Positions 37,325 to 45,521 of a DNA stretch of 64,000 nt are shown piece by piece. A program made the position numbers and the translations under genes. Source of the DNA: Gelidibacter mesophilus DSM 14095 (lineage in GTDB: Bacteria > Bacteroidota > Bacteroidia > Flavobacteriales > Flavobacteriaceae); NCBI RefSeq assembly GCF_000423005.1, contig NZ_AUHD01000004.1, forward strand, positions 372,001 to 436,000, written 5' to 3'. Under the pieces are notes generated by a model that saw only the letters and a list, made by a program, of their open reading frames with translations, was not told the DNA's origin and searched no databases. Positions within the stretch are counted from its first letter, which is position 1. Every line of letters begins with the position of its first letter.

Positions 37325-37365
37325 CCTGCTTTGGCAGGCATTAGTTATATCTCCGCCTTCGCGGA
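37325..37365 (+). repeat. Twin short hairpins between carrier and biotin carboxylase genes
   Basis: CCTGC-TTTG-GCAGG (37325-37338) and TCCGC-CTTC-GCGGA (37352-37365) stand just before the biotin carboxylase gene. They resemble the short palindromic CCTGC..GCAGG repeats spread through flavobacterial genomes. Confidence 0.5.
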
Positions 37366-37385
37366 AATAAAAAATAAATTTTTTA

Positions 37386-38831
37386 ATGAAAAAAATACTA
37401 GTTGCAAATCGAGGGGAAATTGCCATCCGTGTGATGAAAACCGCAAAAAAAATGGGCATTAAAACTGTCGCCATCTATTCTACCGCAGACAGAGAATCTC
37501 CTCACGTACGATATGCCGATGAAGCGGTACTTATTGGAGAAGGTCCTTCCAACCAATCTTACCTCTTAGGTGATAAAATCATTCAAGTTGCCAAAAATTT
37601 AAATGTTGATGCCATCCATCCGGGCTATGGATTCTTAAGTGAGAATGCTGATTTTGCAGAAGCTTGCGAAGCCAACGACATTATTTTTATAGGTCCAAAA
37701 TCAGAAGCCATCAAAATAATGGGCAGTAAGCTAGCTGCGAAAGAAGCCGTAAAACATTATGATATCCCAATGGTACCTGGTATTGACCAAGCCATTACCG
37801 ATGTTGTTAAAGCTAAGAAAATCGCCCAAGACATTGGTTTTCCTATACTAATCAAAGCCTCTGCCGGCGGTGGTGGAAAAGGAATGCGCGTTGTTGAAAA
37901 GGAATCTGAATTGGAATCCCAAATGACGCGTGCTATTAGTGAAGCGACTTCAGCATTTGGCGACGGCTCCGTGTTTATTGAGAAATATGTGAGCTCACCG
38001 CGTCATATTGAAATCCAGGTTATGGCTGACACTCATGGTAATATTATCCATCTCTTTGAACGTGAATGCAGTATTCAGCGCCGCCATCAAAAGGTGGTTG
38101 AAGAGGCCCCGTCATCTGTTCTAACACCAGAACTGCGTTTTAAAATGGGAGAAGCCGCCGTAAAAGTCGCAAAAGCTTGTGACTATGTCGGTGCTGGAAC
38201 AGTAGAATTTCTTTTGGACGAACACCTAAATTTCTATTTTTTGGAAATGAATACACGCTTGCAAGTTGAACATCCCGTAACGGAGCTCATCACCAATACT
38301 GACTTGGTGGAGCTACAGATCCGAGTGGCCCGTGGCGAAGTCCTAGCCATCAAACAGGGGGATTTAAACATTAAAGGCCATGCTCTGGAACTTCGTGTTT
38401 ACGCAGAAGATCCGTTGAACGATTTCCTACCTAGTGTGGGTCATTTGGATGTATACCAATTACCGGAAGGGAAAAACATTCGTGTAGATAATGGTTTTGA
38501 AGAAGGAATGGATATTCCAATTTATTACGATCCAATGCTTGCTAAATTAATTACTTACGGTGAAACAAGAGCTGAAGCCATTGAAGAAATGTTGAATGCC
38601 ATCAGTAATTATCACATTGAAGGGATTGAATCAACGCTACCTTTTGGAACCTTTGTTTGTGAGCATGACGCTTTCAGGTCGGGAGATTTCAATACACACT
38701 TTTTGAAGAAATACTATTCTGCGGACAAAATAAATGCACAAAATAAAGAAGAAGCACATTTGGCAGCTGTGATTGCAGTCAAGCAATATTTAGAAGATCA
38801 GAAGATATTGAGAGTGCCGGAAGGAAACTGA
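37386..38831 (+). CDS. accC: Biotin carboxylase subunit of acyl-CoA carboxylase
   Basis: The 481-residue protein has the three-part biotin carboxylase fold: N-terminal MKKILVANRGEIAIRVMKTAKK, the ATP-grasp glycine loop GGGGKGMR (161-168), the ATP-grasp active-site stretch FLEMNTRLQVEHPVTE and a C-terminal domain with LRVYAEDP. It carboxylates the biotin of the carrier protein with bicarbonate and ATP. It sits between carrier and carboxyltransferase genes; given the carboxyltransferase type, the complex is likely a propionyl- or acyl-CoA carboxylase rather than only fatty-acid acetyl-CoA carboxylase. Confidence 0.95.
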   Translation: MKKILVANRGEIAIRVMKTAKKMGIKTVAIYSTADRESPHVRYADEAVLIGEGPSNQSYLLGDKIIQVAKNLNVDAIHPGYGFLSENADFAEACEANDIIFIGPKSEAIKIMGSKLAAKEAVKHYDIPMVPGIDQAITDVVKAKKIAQDIGFPILIKASAGGGGKGMRVVEKESELESQMTRAISEATSAFGDGSVFIEKYVSSPRHIEIQVMADTHGNIIHLFERECSIQRRHQKVVEEAPSSVLTPELRFKMGEAAVKVAKACDYVGAGTVEFLLDEHLNFYFLEMNTRLQVEHPVTELITNTDLVELQIRVARGEVLAIKQGDLNIKGHALELRVYAEDPLNDFLPSVGHLDVYQLPEGKNIRVDNGFEEGMDIPIYYDPMLAKLITYGETRAEAIEEMLNAISNYHIEGIESTLPFGTFVCEHDAFRSGDFNTHFLKKYYSADKINAQNKEEAHLAAVIAVKQYLEDQKILRVPEGN

Positions 38832-38962
38832 AGCTACCATTTAAATAGCAGTTGAAGTCAAAATTGAAGCTACAATACAGAGACAGAGTTACACAAGGCT
38901 CTATAAAAAAATAAGAAGACAATTGATAGAGAATCTTGGCGTCTCTGCTAACATACAAATAT

Positions 38963-40504
38963 ATGGAATCAAAAATAAAAGATCTTAACGATAAACTTGC
39001 CTTAGCCCATCTGGGAGGCGGACAGGACCGAATTGACAAACAGCATGAAAAAAAGAAACTGACTGCAAGAGAACGCGTCCTATATTTACTAGATGACGGT
39101 TCTTTTGAAGAGATTGGCGCCTTGGTTACCCACCGCACCAAAGATTTTGGCATGGATAAACAACAATTTTATGGCGATGGTGTCGTCACTGGCTATGGCA
39201 CTGTACACGGGAAACTGATTTATGTTTTTGCACAGGATTTTACGGTATTTGGAGGGTCGTTGTCGGAAACACATGCAGAGAAAATCTGTAAGGTCATGGA
39301 TCTGGCGGTAAAAGTTGGTGCCCCTATTATTGGATTGAACGATTCAGGCGGCGCCAGGATTCAAGAAGGAGTGCGCAGTTTGGGTGGTTATGCCGATATT
39401 TTCTATCGCAATGTACAGGCTTCAGGCGTGATTCCGCAAATCTCTGCCATTATGGGACCTTGCGCCGGTGGCGCTGTTTATAGCCCGGCCATGACAGATT
39501 TCACCATTATGGTACAAGATACGAGTTATATGTTTGTAACAGGACCAAACGTAGTGAAAACCGTGACCAATGAGAGCGTCACTTCAGAAGAGTTGGGAGG
39601 TGCCAGTACGCACTCTACTAAATCTGGTGTGGCCCATATTACGGCCACCAATGATGTGGAATGTTTGGAAGACATTAAAAGACTCATCAGTTATTTACCT
39701 CAAAATAACACCGAAACTACACCTCTTTTGCCGTATGACTTGAAAGATGAAGTCCGAGATGAGCTTTCTGCTATCATTCCTGACAACGCCAATAAGCCTT
39801 ATGACATGCATAGCGTGATCAACGGCATTATTGATATTGATTCTTTCTATGAAATCCATAAGGATTATGCCGAGAACATTGTGGTCGGATTTGCCAGATT
39901 AGGTGGTAGAAGCGTTGGGATAGTCGCCAATCAGCCGATGTATTTGGCTGGTGTTCTGGATGTTGACAGCTCAAAGAAAGCAGCACGTTTTGTTCGTTTT
40001 TGTGATTGTTTCAATATTCCCTTACTGGTTTTAGAGGATGTTCCAGGTTTTTTACCCGGAACTGACCAAGAATGGCGTGGCATCATTTTACACGGGGCTA
40101 AACTACTGTATGCCTTTAGCGAAGCCACTGTGCCAAGAGTGACCGTTATTACTCGTAAAGCTTATGGAGGCGCCTATGATGTGATGAATTCCAAACATAT
40201 AGGAGCCGATATGAATTTTGCCTGGCCAAGCGCAGAAATTGCGGTAATGGGCGCCAAAGGTGCTGCAGAAATTATCTTTAAAAAAGAAATCAATAAAGCT
40301 GAGGACAAGGAGGCGAAGTGGAAAGAAAAAGAAGCGGAATACGCACATCATTTTGCCAACCCGTACAGTGCTGCTGAACGTGGATTTATTGACGAAGTCA
40401 TTTTACCTAAAGACACCAGACGGAAATTGATCAAGGCTTTTGCCATGCTGAAAGACAAAAAAGAAAATGGACCAAAAAGAAAGCATGGGAATATTCCTTT
40501 GTAA
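38963..40504 (+). CDS. Acyl-CoA carboxylase carboxyltransferase (beta) subunit
   Basis: The 513-residue protein has the two crotonase-like halves of PccB/AccD5: [28 protein letters not shown] broken across the start, [77 protein letters not shown] and [11 protein letters not shown]. It moves the carboxyl group from carboxybiotin to an acyl-CoA, most likely propionyl-CoA. The ATG at 38963 gives [20 protein letters not shown], the usual N terminus; an ATG at 38936 would add nine unsupported residues. Ends at a strong terminator. Confidence 0.94.
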   Translation: MESKIKDLNDKLALAHLGGGQDRIDKQHEKKKLTARERVLYLLDDGSFEEIGALVTHRTKDFGMDKQQFYGDGVVTGYGTVHGKLIYVFAQDFTVFGGSLSETHAEKICKVMDLAVKVGAPIIGLNDSGGARIQEGVRSLGGYADIFYRNVQASGVIPQISAIMGPCAGGAVYSPAMTDFTIMVQDTSYMFVTGPNVVKTVTNESVTSEELGGASTHSTKSGVAHITATNDVECLEDIKRLISYLPQNNTETTPLLPYDLKDEVRDELSAIIPDNANKPYDMHSVINGIIDIDSFYEIHKDYAENIVVGFARLGGRSVGIVANQPMYLAGVLDVDSSKKAARFVRFCDCFNIPLLVLEDVPGFLPGTDQEWRGIILHGAKLLYAFSEATVPRVTVITRKAYGGAYDVMNSKHIGADMNFAWPSAEIAVMGAKGAAEIIFKKEINKAEDKEAKWKEKEAEYAHHFANPYSAAERGFIDEVILPKDTRRKLIKAFAMLKDKKENGPKRKHGNIPL

Positions 40505-40571
40505 AAGTTTTTAAGTATTCAACGTAAATGTTATAACGGTTCAAGTCTAAGCTAATATTAAACAAAAAATT

Positions 40572-40619
40572 AAAATGAGTATTATTTCCCAATATTAGGC
40601 AAATAATACTCATTTTTTT
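40572..40619 (+). terminator. Strong intrinsic terminator after the carboxylase operon
   Basis: AAAATGAGTATTATTT (40572-40587) and AAATAATACTCATTTT (40601-40616) form a perfect 16-bp stem with a 13-base loop, followed by T-run. It lies between the convergent carboxyltransferase gene and the NYN gene and could work in both directions. Confidence 0.85.
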
Positions 40620-40694
40620 ATTGATCTCTAAATTGGTTTCGGAGCAGTGTAAATTTACTCGTCACTAAATTATTTAGTATTGCTTCAGAAAAGA

Positions 40695-41513
40695 TTATAG
40701 TTTAGAAATTAATTTCTTCTTACCGTTTGATTGTTTTTTCTGCTTTGGTTTTGAACTCGGTTTAGGTTTTGGCTGATTCTCTTTTAATCTCACATAAATC
40801 AATTTAAAATGACCTTTAGAGTCTTCACGTCGGTCAATTTCGAAATCTTTTATGGATTTAATCAATGGTGTCAATTTCTGAAAGCCATAATTACGAGAAT
40901 CAAAATTAGGCTGTTTCTTCTGCAGTAAACTGCCTACATCTCCTAAAAATGCCCATCCATCATCATCAGCAACATCATCAATGGTAGTCGAAATAAACTT
41001 GATATCTTTTGCTGTGATCTTATCAATATCGCTATCAGTTGACTTCGATTTTTCGCTGGAAGCACTAGGTTCCTCCAAACTTTGGTTCTTCAAAATTTCA
41101 ATATAGATAAACTTATCACAGGCCACAATAAACGGATTAGGTGTTTTCTTTTCGCCAATGCCATAAACTTTCATTCCTGCTTCACGTAATCGAGTTGCCA
41201 AGCGTGTAAAATCACTGTCACTTGATACCAAGCAAAAACCATCCACTTTTTCCGAATAAAGAATGTCCATAGCATCAATAATCATGGCAGAATCCGTAGC
41301 ATTTTTACCAACAGTATACCCATATTGCTGAATTGGGGTGATGGCATTTTCCAACAACAAATTCTTCCATTTAGAAAGGTGCGGCTTTGTCCAATCGCCA
41401 TAAATTCTTTTAATAGTGGGGTTTCCATATTTGGCAATTTCTTCCATCATCTCTTTTACATGGGCTGAAGGAATATTATCGCCATCTATTAGCACTGCAA
41501 GTTTAGTATCCAT
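40695..41513 (-). CDS. NYN-domain (PIN-like) protein with C-terminal OST-HTH/LOTUS domain
   Basis: The 272-residue protein has an N-terminal NYN (LabA-like) nuclease domain (about 3-150) with the aspartates of LAVLIDGDNIPSAHV, DSAMIIDAMDILY and FCLVSSDSDFTRLATRLREAG, a Ser-rich linker, an OST-HTH/LOTUS domain (about 165-250: DDDGWAFLGDVGSLLQKKQPNFDSRNYGFQKLTPLIKSI split across the fold) and a basic Pro/Lys tail. NYN domains are metal-dependent RNases, and LOTUS domains bind RNA; a role in RNA turnover is inferred. Confidence 0.87.
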   Translation of the reverse strand: MDTKLAVLIDGDNIPSAHVKEMMEEIAKYGNPTIKRIYGDWTKPHLSKWKNLLLENAITPIQQYGYTVGKNATDSAMIIDAMDILYSEKVDGFCLVSSDSDFTRLATRLREAGMKVYGIGEKKTPNPFIVACDKFIYIEILKNQSLEEPSASSEKSKSTDSDIDKITAKDIKFISTTIDDVADDDGWAFLGDVGSLLQKKQPNFDSRNYGFQKLTPLIKSIKDFEIDRREDSKGHFKLIYVRLKENQPKPKPSSKPKQKKQSNGKKKLISKL

Positions 41514-41694
41514 TTAAGGGGAATTATTTTAAATTTCTGAAGTTATTTAAGGCTAAAGATAGTATTTAATTATAGGAAAATAATGGTAGTCACTCTTTTT
41601 TAAGAGTTCTATAACGAAAAAGAAAACCACAGTCAATAGAGACTATGGCTTCTTCTTAATCCAAATTTAATTCTATCCAAGTACGAGAAAGATA

Positions 41695-42069
41695 CTAAAG
41701 AAGTAATCTTTGATACACTTTATCTTTAACAGACCGGTATTGATCCACACATTCTTGATATTTTTCAAATACTTGATCATGCTGATGCATATAGAATTGG
41801 TCACATTCCAACTCATCACATTCGCGCACATTGTTCAATAAGTTTCTGTAGGTATAGAACTCATTTAATAGATGAATGTTTTCATTGACATCATCTAACA
41901 ATTCATCACGTAAATTTTTATCTCCAATTTTATTTGAAGCTATTGTTGCAAGTCGCTCCGCTTCATCATTCATAGCTTCCAAATGCGCAATCCAGGTATG
42001 AAGCTCGCGATGCATATGTCTTTTGACGATTTCGTCATCTGTCTCATTTGCGTAGCTGAAGGGTTCCAT
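41695..42069 (-). CDS. Helical protein of unknown function, coupled to a GreA/Rnk-like gene
   Basis: The 124-residue product is highly charged and helical (HRELHTWIAHLEAMNDEAERLATI, NLRDELLDDVNENIHLLNEFYTYRNLL, VFEKYQECVDQYRSVKDKVYQRLLL) with no signal peptide or membrane segment. Its ATG overlaps the stop of the GreA/Rnk-like gene by 1 base, so the two are translationally coupled. The family is not recognised; an RNA-polymerase- or stress-linked role is only a guess from the partner. Confidence 0.75.
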   Translation of the reverse strand: MEPFSYANETDDEIVKRHMHRELHTWIAHLEAMNDEAERLATIASNKIGDKNLRDELLDDVNENIHLLNEFYTYRNLLNNVRECDELECDQFYMHQHDQVFEKYQECVDQYRSVKDKVYQRLLL

Positions 42070-42482
42070 TAGACAATATTTAATTTTGTTATATTATTTT
42101 GCTTCACATCCAAAAGTGTTATATCCTTATCACCGCCAGGGAAAGTCCAACTAATACTATCATTTTTGGCATATCCCATTACAGCGGCACCCATTGGCAG
42201 CAACAATGAAATCTTTTTTTGGGAATTATTGCTTTCCGCAGGTAATACTACCTGAAAGGTATAGGACCAACCATCCTTTGTAGCAATTGTAATTTCCGAA
42301 TTGATTCTTACAACATCATCAGGCATTTTGTCATCATCCAAAATCTCAGCGCTTTCCATCTCCTTTGCGAATTTGGTCAATGATACTTTTTGGGTTGAAT
42401 CTTTATAATCATTCGTAAGGTTCAACAAACGTTTGATTGCCACATACTCTTTCTTTTCCAATATTAAATTACCATATTTCAT
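42069..42482 (-). CDS. GreA/GreB-family C-terminal (Rnk-like) protein
   Basis: The 137-residue protein lacks the N-terminal coiled coil of GreA (its first 30 residues are a short helix) and keeps a GreA/GreB C-terminal FKBP-like domain (about 50-137): VVRINSEITIATKDGWSYTFQVVLPAE, KISLLLPMGAAVMGYAKNDSISWTFPGG and the LLDV end strand. Rnk-type proteins bind RNA polymerase without the cleavage finger. It is followed by a coupled helical-protein gene. Confidence 0.85.
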   Translation of the reverse strand: MKYGNLILEKKEYVAIKRLLNLTNDYKDSTQKVSLTKFAKEMESAEILDDDKMPDDVVRINSEITIATKDGWSYTFQVVLPAESNNSQKKISLLLPMGAAVMGYAKNDSISWTFPGGDKDITLLDVKQNNITKLNIV

Positions 42483-42716
42483 GTTTACTCAATTTTTTAA
42501 ATTTATAAAAATATTATGCTATATATATTATACTGTACTGATTATAGCAAATAAGTACGCTGCTTTTCGCAGATTACTGTTTTTGTATTGAGAAAGCTCT
42601 ATTTTAAGTCTTTCATCATATTGATACACAAGATTATAGGATTATAAAGAACAGATTTCTTCTTGAAAACATACTTTTCAAAATCCTTTCTGGCTTTTAT
42701 AAACCTACAAATTAAT

Positions 42717-42908
42717 TTAAACGAGTGCTTTGTTATTTCCAGAGGTAGAGAAACCCTTGGCATCTTTAATTATAGAATCAAAAATAACATTGTGCCCTTT
42801 AGTTATTGAATATTCACTACACGACCAAATGAAACTTTTATCATTAGTTAAACTGCAATATATGAGATGCTCACACGATCCACACAGGCTGTTTTCTAAA
42901 GCGTTCAT
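42717..42908 (-). CDS. Small cysteine-rich protein under a sigma-54-type promoter
   Basis: The 63-residue protein begins MNALENSLCGSCEHLIYCSL and contains four cysteines at about 9, 12, 18 and 30 (C-x2-C-x5-C-x11-C, the last in IWSCSEY), a likely zinc or Fe-S site. There is no signal peptide. An exact sigma-54 promoter consensus (42937-42952) lies in front, and the NtrC-type activator gene is 176 bases upstream on the same strand, so it is probably that regulator's target. The function is unknown. An overlapping frame on the plus strand (42730-42936) is judged a shadow. Confidence 0.75.
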   Translation of the reverse strand: MNALENSLCGSCEHLIYCSLTNDKSFIWSCSEYSITKGHNVIFDSIIKDAKGFSTSGNNKALV

Positions 42909-42936
42909 AATTAAAAGTTTTAAGCTTAACTATTAA

Positions 42937-42952
42937 AGCAATAGACGTGCCA
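42937..42952 (-). promoter_or_regulatory. Sigma-54 (RpoN) promoter, exact consensus
   Basis: Minus strand reads TGGCACGTCTATTGCT: the -24 element TGGCAC, a 5-base spacer and the -12 element TTGCT, matching the consensus TGGCAC-N5-TTGCW in every position. A start near 42926 would give a short leader before the ATG at 42908. Confidence 0.85.
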
Positions 42953-42986
42953 TTAAACCCCATTAAAGCAAACAATAAACAATGTG

Positions 42987-42997
42987 CTGATTATCAG
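42987..42997. promoter_or_regulatory. Dyad upstream of the sigma-54 promoter
   Basis: CTGAT-T-ATCAG is a perfect 11-base dyad about 66 bases upstream of the expected start site. It is a possible activator site, but short dyads in AT-rich DNA are common. Confidence 0.3.
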
Positions 42998-43042
42998 ATT
43001 TTTATACTAATTAGAGTAAAACATAAATTCTTTAAAGTGATA

Positions 43043-43058
43043 CCATTGTCCTCACTGG
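43043..43058. promoter_or_regulatory. Candidate enhancer (UAS) dyad for the sigma-54 activator
   Basis: CCATTG-TCCT-CACTGG is an inverted repeat with one mismatch (CCATTG against CCAGTG), centred about 125 bases upstream of the predicted start site, at the usual distance for NtrC-family enhancer sites. Confidence 0.35.
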
Positions 43059-43084
43059 AGAATTTTTACCCAGCCTAGATTGCT

Positions 43085-44410
43085 CTATTTAATTTTATCG
43101 CGAAGGGTTTTACGGTCAATTTGAAGAATCTCTGCTGCTTTCGATTTATTATTATTGGTAGCTTCCAAAACATTGAGGATATGCCGTTTTTCCACTTCTT
43201 TTAGAGAAAGATTGAGATCTTGCTTTGGAAATTCGATTTGATACTTTAGATAATTTGGTAAATTATCAATTTCCACGTGTTTGTCACACATAATTACAGC
43301 ACGTTGGACACTGTTCTCCAATTCTCTGATATTACCTGGCCAATCATAGCGTTGCAGCGCCATTAACGCCTCATCTGAAATTTGTACAATGTGATCCTTA
43401 TACTCTACCCCATATTTAAAAAGAAACTTTTCCACCAATAATGGAATATCTGTTTTTCGATCTCTTAATGGCGGCACTTCTATTTGAACAACGGTGAGCC
43501 TATAATATAAGTCCTCCCTAAAACGCCCGTTTTTAATAAGTTCCTGCAAATCCAGATTGGTTGCCGCGATAACCCTAACATCTATCTTTTCTGCTTTTTG
43601 CGAACCAAGTTTCATCACCTCTTTTTCCTGAAGCACTCTAAGCAAGCTGAGCTGCGTTGATAGTGCCGCATTTCCAATTTCATCCAAAAAAAGTGTTCCT
43701 TTATTGGCCGCTTGAAAAAATCCGCTTCTATTGTCATTGGCCCCCGTAAAGGCACCTTTGGTATACCCAAACAACTCCGCTTCCAATAAACCTTCTGGGA
43801 TAGCCCCACAATTGACTGCCACAAAAGGTGCGGCAGAAAATTTACCCATATAATGAATTGCTCTTGACACTAATTCCTTACCTGTTCCACTTTCGCCCTT
43901 TATCAATACTGTCGCCCTATTATCCTTTACTCGGTCAATGATATTAAACACGTTCTGAATGGCGTCTGATTCTCCAATCAATTCTCCAAATATGGCTTTG
44001 CGTTGGTGAGGAATCTTGGTTATGGATTTTGATTTTTGCCGCAAGACTAATGATTTCTGCACCGCACTTTTAAGTTCTTCTTTTGTAAATGGTTTAATTA
44101 AATAATCCATGGCACCCGATTTCATTGCTTTTAAAGCGCCGTCTATGGAAGGGAAACCAGTTACTGCCAATTTGGGAATTTCCGGAAAATGCTCAGAAAC
44201 ATATTTGACCAACTCCAGCCCATCAACACCGGGCATTTGAAGATCAGTGATCAATAAATCAATAGTTCGATCCTGTAAAATGGCGATGGCCTCCTTTACG
44301 GAAATAGCCTTATAGGTATGGTAATTTAAAGAATGCAAATGCCTTTGGATAAGCTCCAGAATATGGACATCATCATCAACAATTAATATGTTTTCCTGCT
44401 CCAATGGCAT
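43085..44410 (-). CDS. NtrC-family sigma-54-dependent response regulator
   Basis: The 441-residue protein has a receiver domain (about 1-120, phosphoacceptor Asp56 in LLITDLQMPG, Lys106 in LIKPFT), an AAA+ domain (about 143-375) with Walker A GESGTGKE (172-179), the sigma-54 contact loop GAFTGA (219-224) and Walker B FLDE (241-244), and a Fis-type HTH at the C terminus (about 400-441, NNKSKAAEILQIDRKTL). It activates sigma-54 RNA polymerase from remote sites. It follows the sensor kinase by 3 bases, so the two are a cognate pair, and both follow acs. Confidence 0.95.
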   Translation of the reverse strand: MPLEQENILIVDDDVHILELIQRHLHSLNYHTYKAISVKEAIAILQDRTIDLLITDLQMPGVDGLELVKYVSEHFPEIPKLAVTGFPSIDGALKAMKSGAMDYLIKPFTKEELKSAVQKSLVLRQKSKSITKIPHQRKAIFGELIGESDAIQNVFNIIDRVKDNRATVLIKGESGTGKELVSRAIHYMGKFSAAPFVAVNCGAIPEGLLEAELFGYTKGAFTGANDNRSGFFQAANKGTLFLDEIGNAALSTQLSLLRVLQEKEVMKLGSQKAEKIDVRVIAATNLDLQELIKNGRFREDLYYRLTVVQIEVPPLRDRKTDIPLLVEKFLFKYGVEYKDHIVQISDEALMALQRYDWPGNIRELENSVQRAVIMCDKHVEIDNLPNYLKYQIEFPKQDLNLSLKEVEKRHILNVLEATNNNKSKAAEILQIDRKTLRDKIK

Positions 44411-44413
44411 AAA

Positions 44414-45514
44414 TTATAATTTTGGGAAATTCAATGTAAAGATAGTTCCCTTTGGTATATTGGCCTCATGTTTTATAGTTCCTTTATGGGATTTAATAAT
44501 TCCATGCACGACGCTCAAACCCAATCCAGAGCCATCACCAACTGGTTTTGTGGTGTAAAACGGATTAAAGATAAATTCAGAAATATCTTTTGAGATGCCG
44601 TGTCCTTCGTCCTTTATGATTAAAACCACGTCCCTTTCATAATTAAAAACTTCAATTGAAACAAAACCATTCTGTGGAGAAAAATAAATGGCATTGATCA
44701 CTAAATTGAAAATTACTTGTGTAAATTGAATAGCATCTACCCTCAAATAAATAGCTTCATCACTCAGGCTCAAAAGATGGTTGAGATCCTTTTTTCCGAA
44801 ACTTGGTCTTAAGAGGTTGATCGCATCTGTGATGATTGGACAAATATTGACCAGTTCCATTTGCTGTGGCATTTCACAGGAGAAAAACATCAATTTTTTC
44901 ACTACCTCTCTTGAAAAAATAGCGCTGTGCATTATTTTATCCAAATCCTGCAAAGCTTCCTTGTCGTTAACAAAACGCTCTTTCAACAATTCCGAAAATC
45001 CCAAAATATTAGCCAATGGCGTATTTAGTTCATGGGCAATCCCTGCGGTGATTTCACCTAGGATAGCAAGCCTATCTGCGCGTTCCATCCGTCTTTTGGT
45101 GATTTCCTCTTTGTCAATAATTTCCTTTCGCTCAATTAGGTTGCCAAGTTCTGAAGCAATGATTCGGACCAACTGTTTTTCTTCTTCCAAGAAAACAATT
45201 TCATTATATTTTGACTTCGGATAGCCTATTTTAATGGAGCCATAAGGTTTATTGAATACTTTAATAGCCGCCAAAATAAACACAAGTTCTTGAGAATCTT
45301 CTCCTGCCTGAATCAACTCATCCCCAAGTTTCAGTTCTACGAAAGCCTCATTACTATAAAGAATGGACTCCTTTAAGCTTAAGGCAATGGCTTTAAAAGT
45401 AGGTTCTAAATCAAAAAGGTTGCAATTGGCAATATAGGAACTCACATTATAAAGACATGTGAGCTCCTTAATCCGTTCCTTTAACTTGTCTTCGGTTGAA
45501 ACGACTCTGCCCAT
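44414..45514 (-). CDS. Sensor histidine kinase, partner of the sigma-54 activator
   Basis: The 366-residue soluble kinase has an N-terminal GAF-like sensor domain (about 15-130), a HisKA domain with His161 in GEITAGIAHELNTPLANILGF (written as two motifs: IAHELNTPLANI) and an ATPase domain (about 240-365) with NLVINAIYFSPQNG, DEGHGISK and GDGSGLGLSVVHGI. It lies 7 bases downstream of acs and 3 bases upstream of the response regulator, so acs-kinase-regulator form one operon. A cytoplasmic signal linked to acetate or acetyl-CoA metabolism is inferred from context only. Confidence 0.92.
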   Translation of the reverse strand: MGRVVSTEDKLKERIKELTCLYNVSSYIANCNLFDLEPTFKAIALSLKESILYSNEAFVELKLGDELIQAGEDSQELVFILAAIKVFNKPYGSIKIGYPKSKYNEIVFLEEEKQLVRIIASELGNLIERKEIIDKEEITKRRMERADRLAILGEITAGIAHELNTPLANILGFSELLKERFVNDKEALQDLDKIMHSAIFSREVVKKLMFFSCEMPQQMELVNICPIITDAINLLRPSFGKKDLNHLLSLSDEAIYLRVDAIQFTQVIFNLVINAIYFSPQNGFVSIEVFNYERDVVLIIKDEGHGISKDISEFIFNPFYTTKPVGDGSGLGLSVVHGIIKSHKGTIKHEANIPKGTIFTLNFPKL

Positions 45515-45521
45515 CTTTTCT

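Noticed and set aside
42730-42936. 68-codon plus-strand frame opposite the small cysteine-rich gene
   Set aside because: It is antisense to a gene with its own exact sigma-54 promoter and a regular cysteine motif, and it shows no features itself.
44781-45224. 147-codon plus-strand frame within the sensor kinase gene
   Set aside because: Shadow frame opposite a complete kinase with H-box and ATPase motifs.
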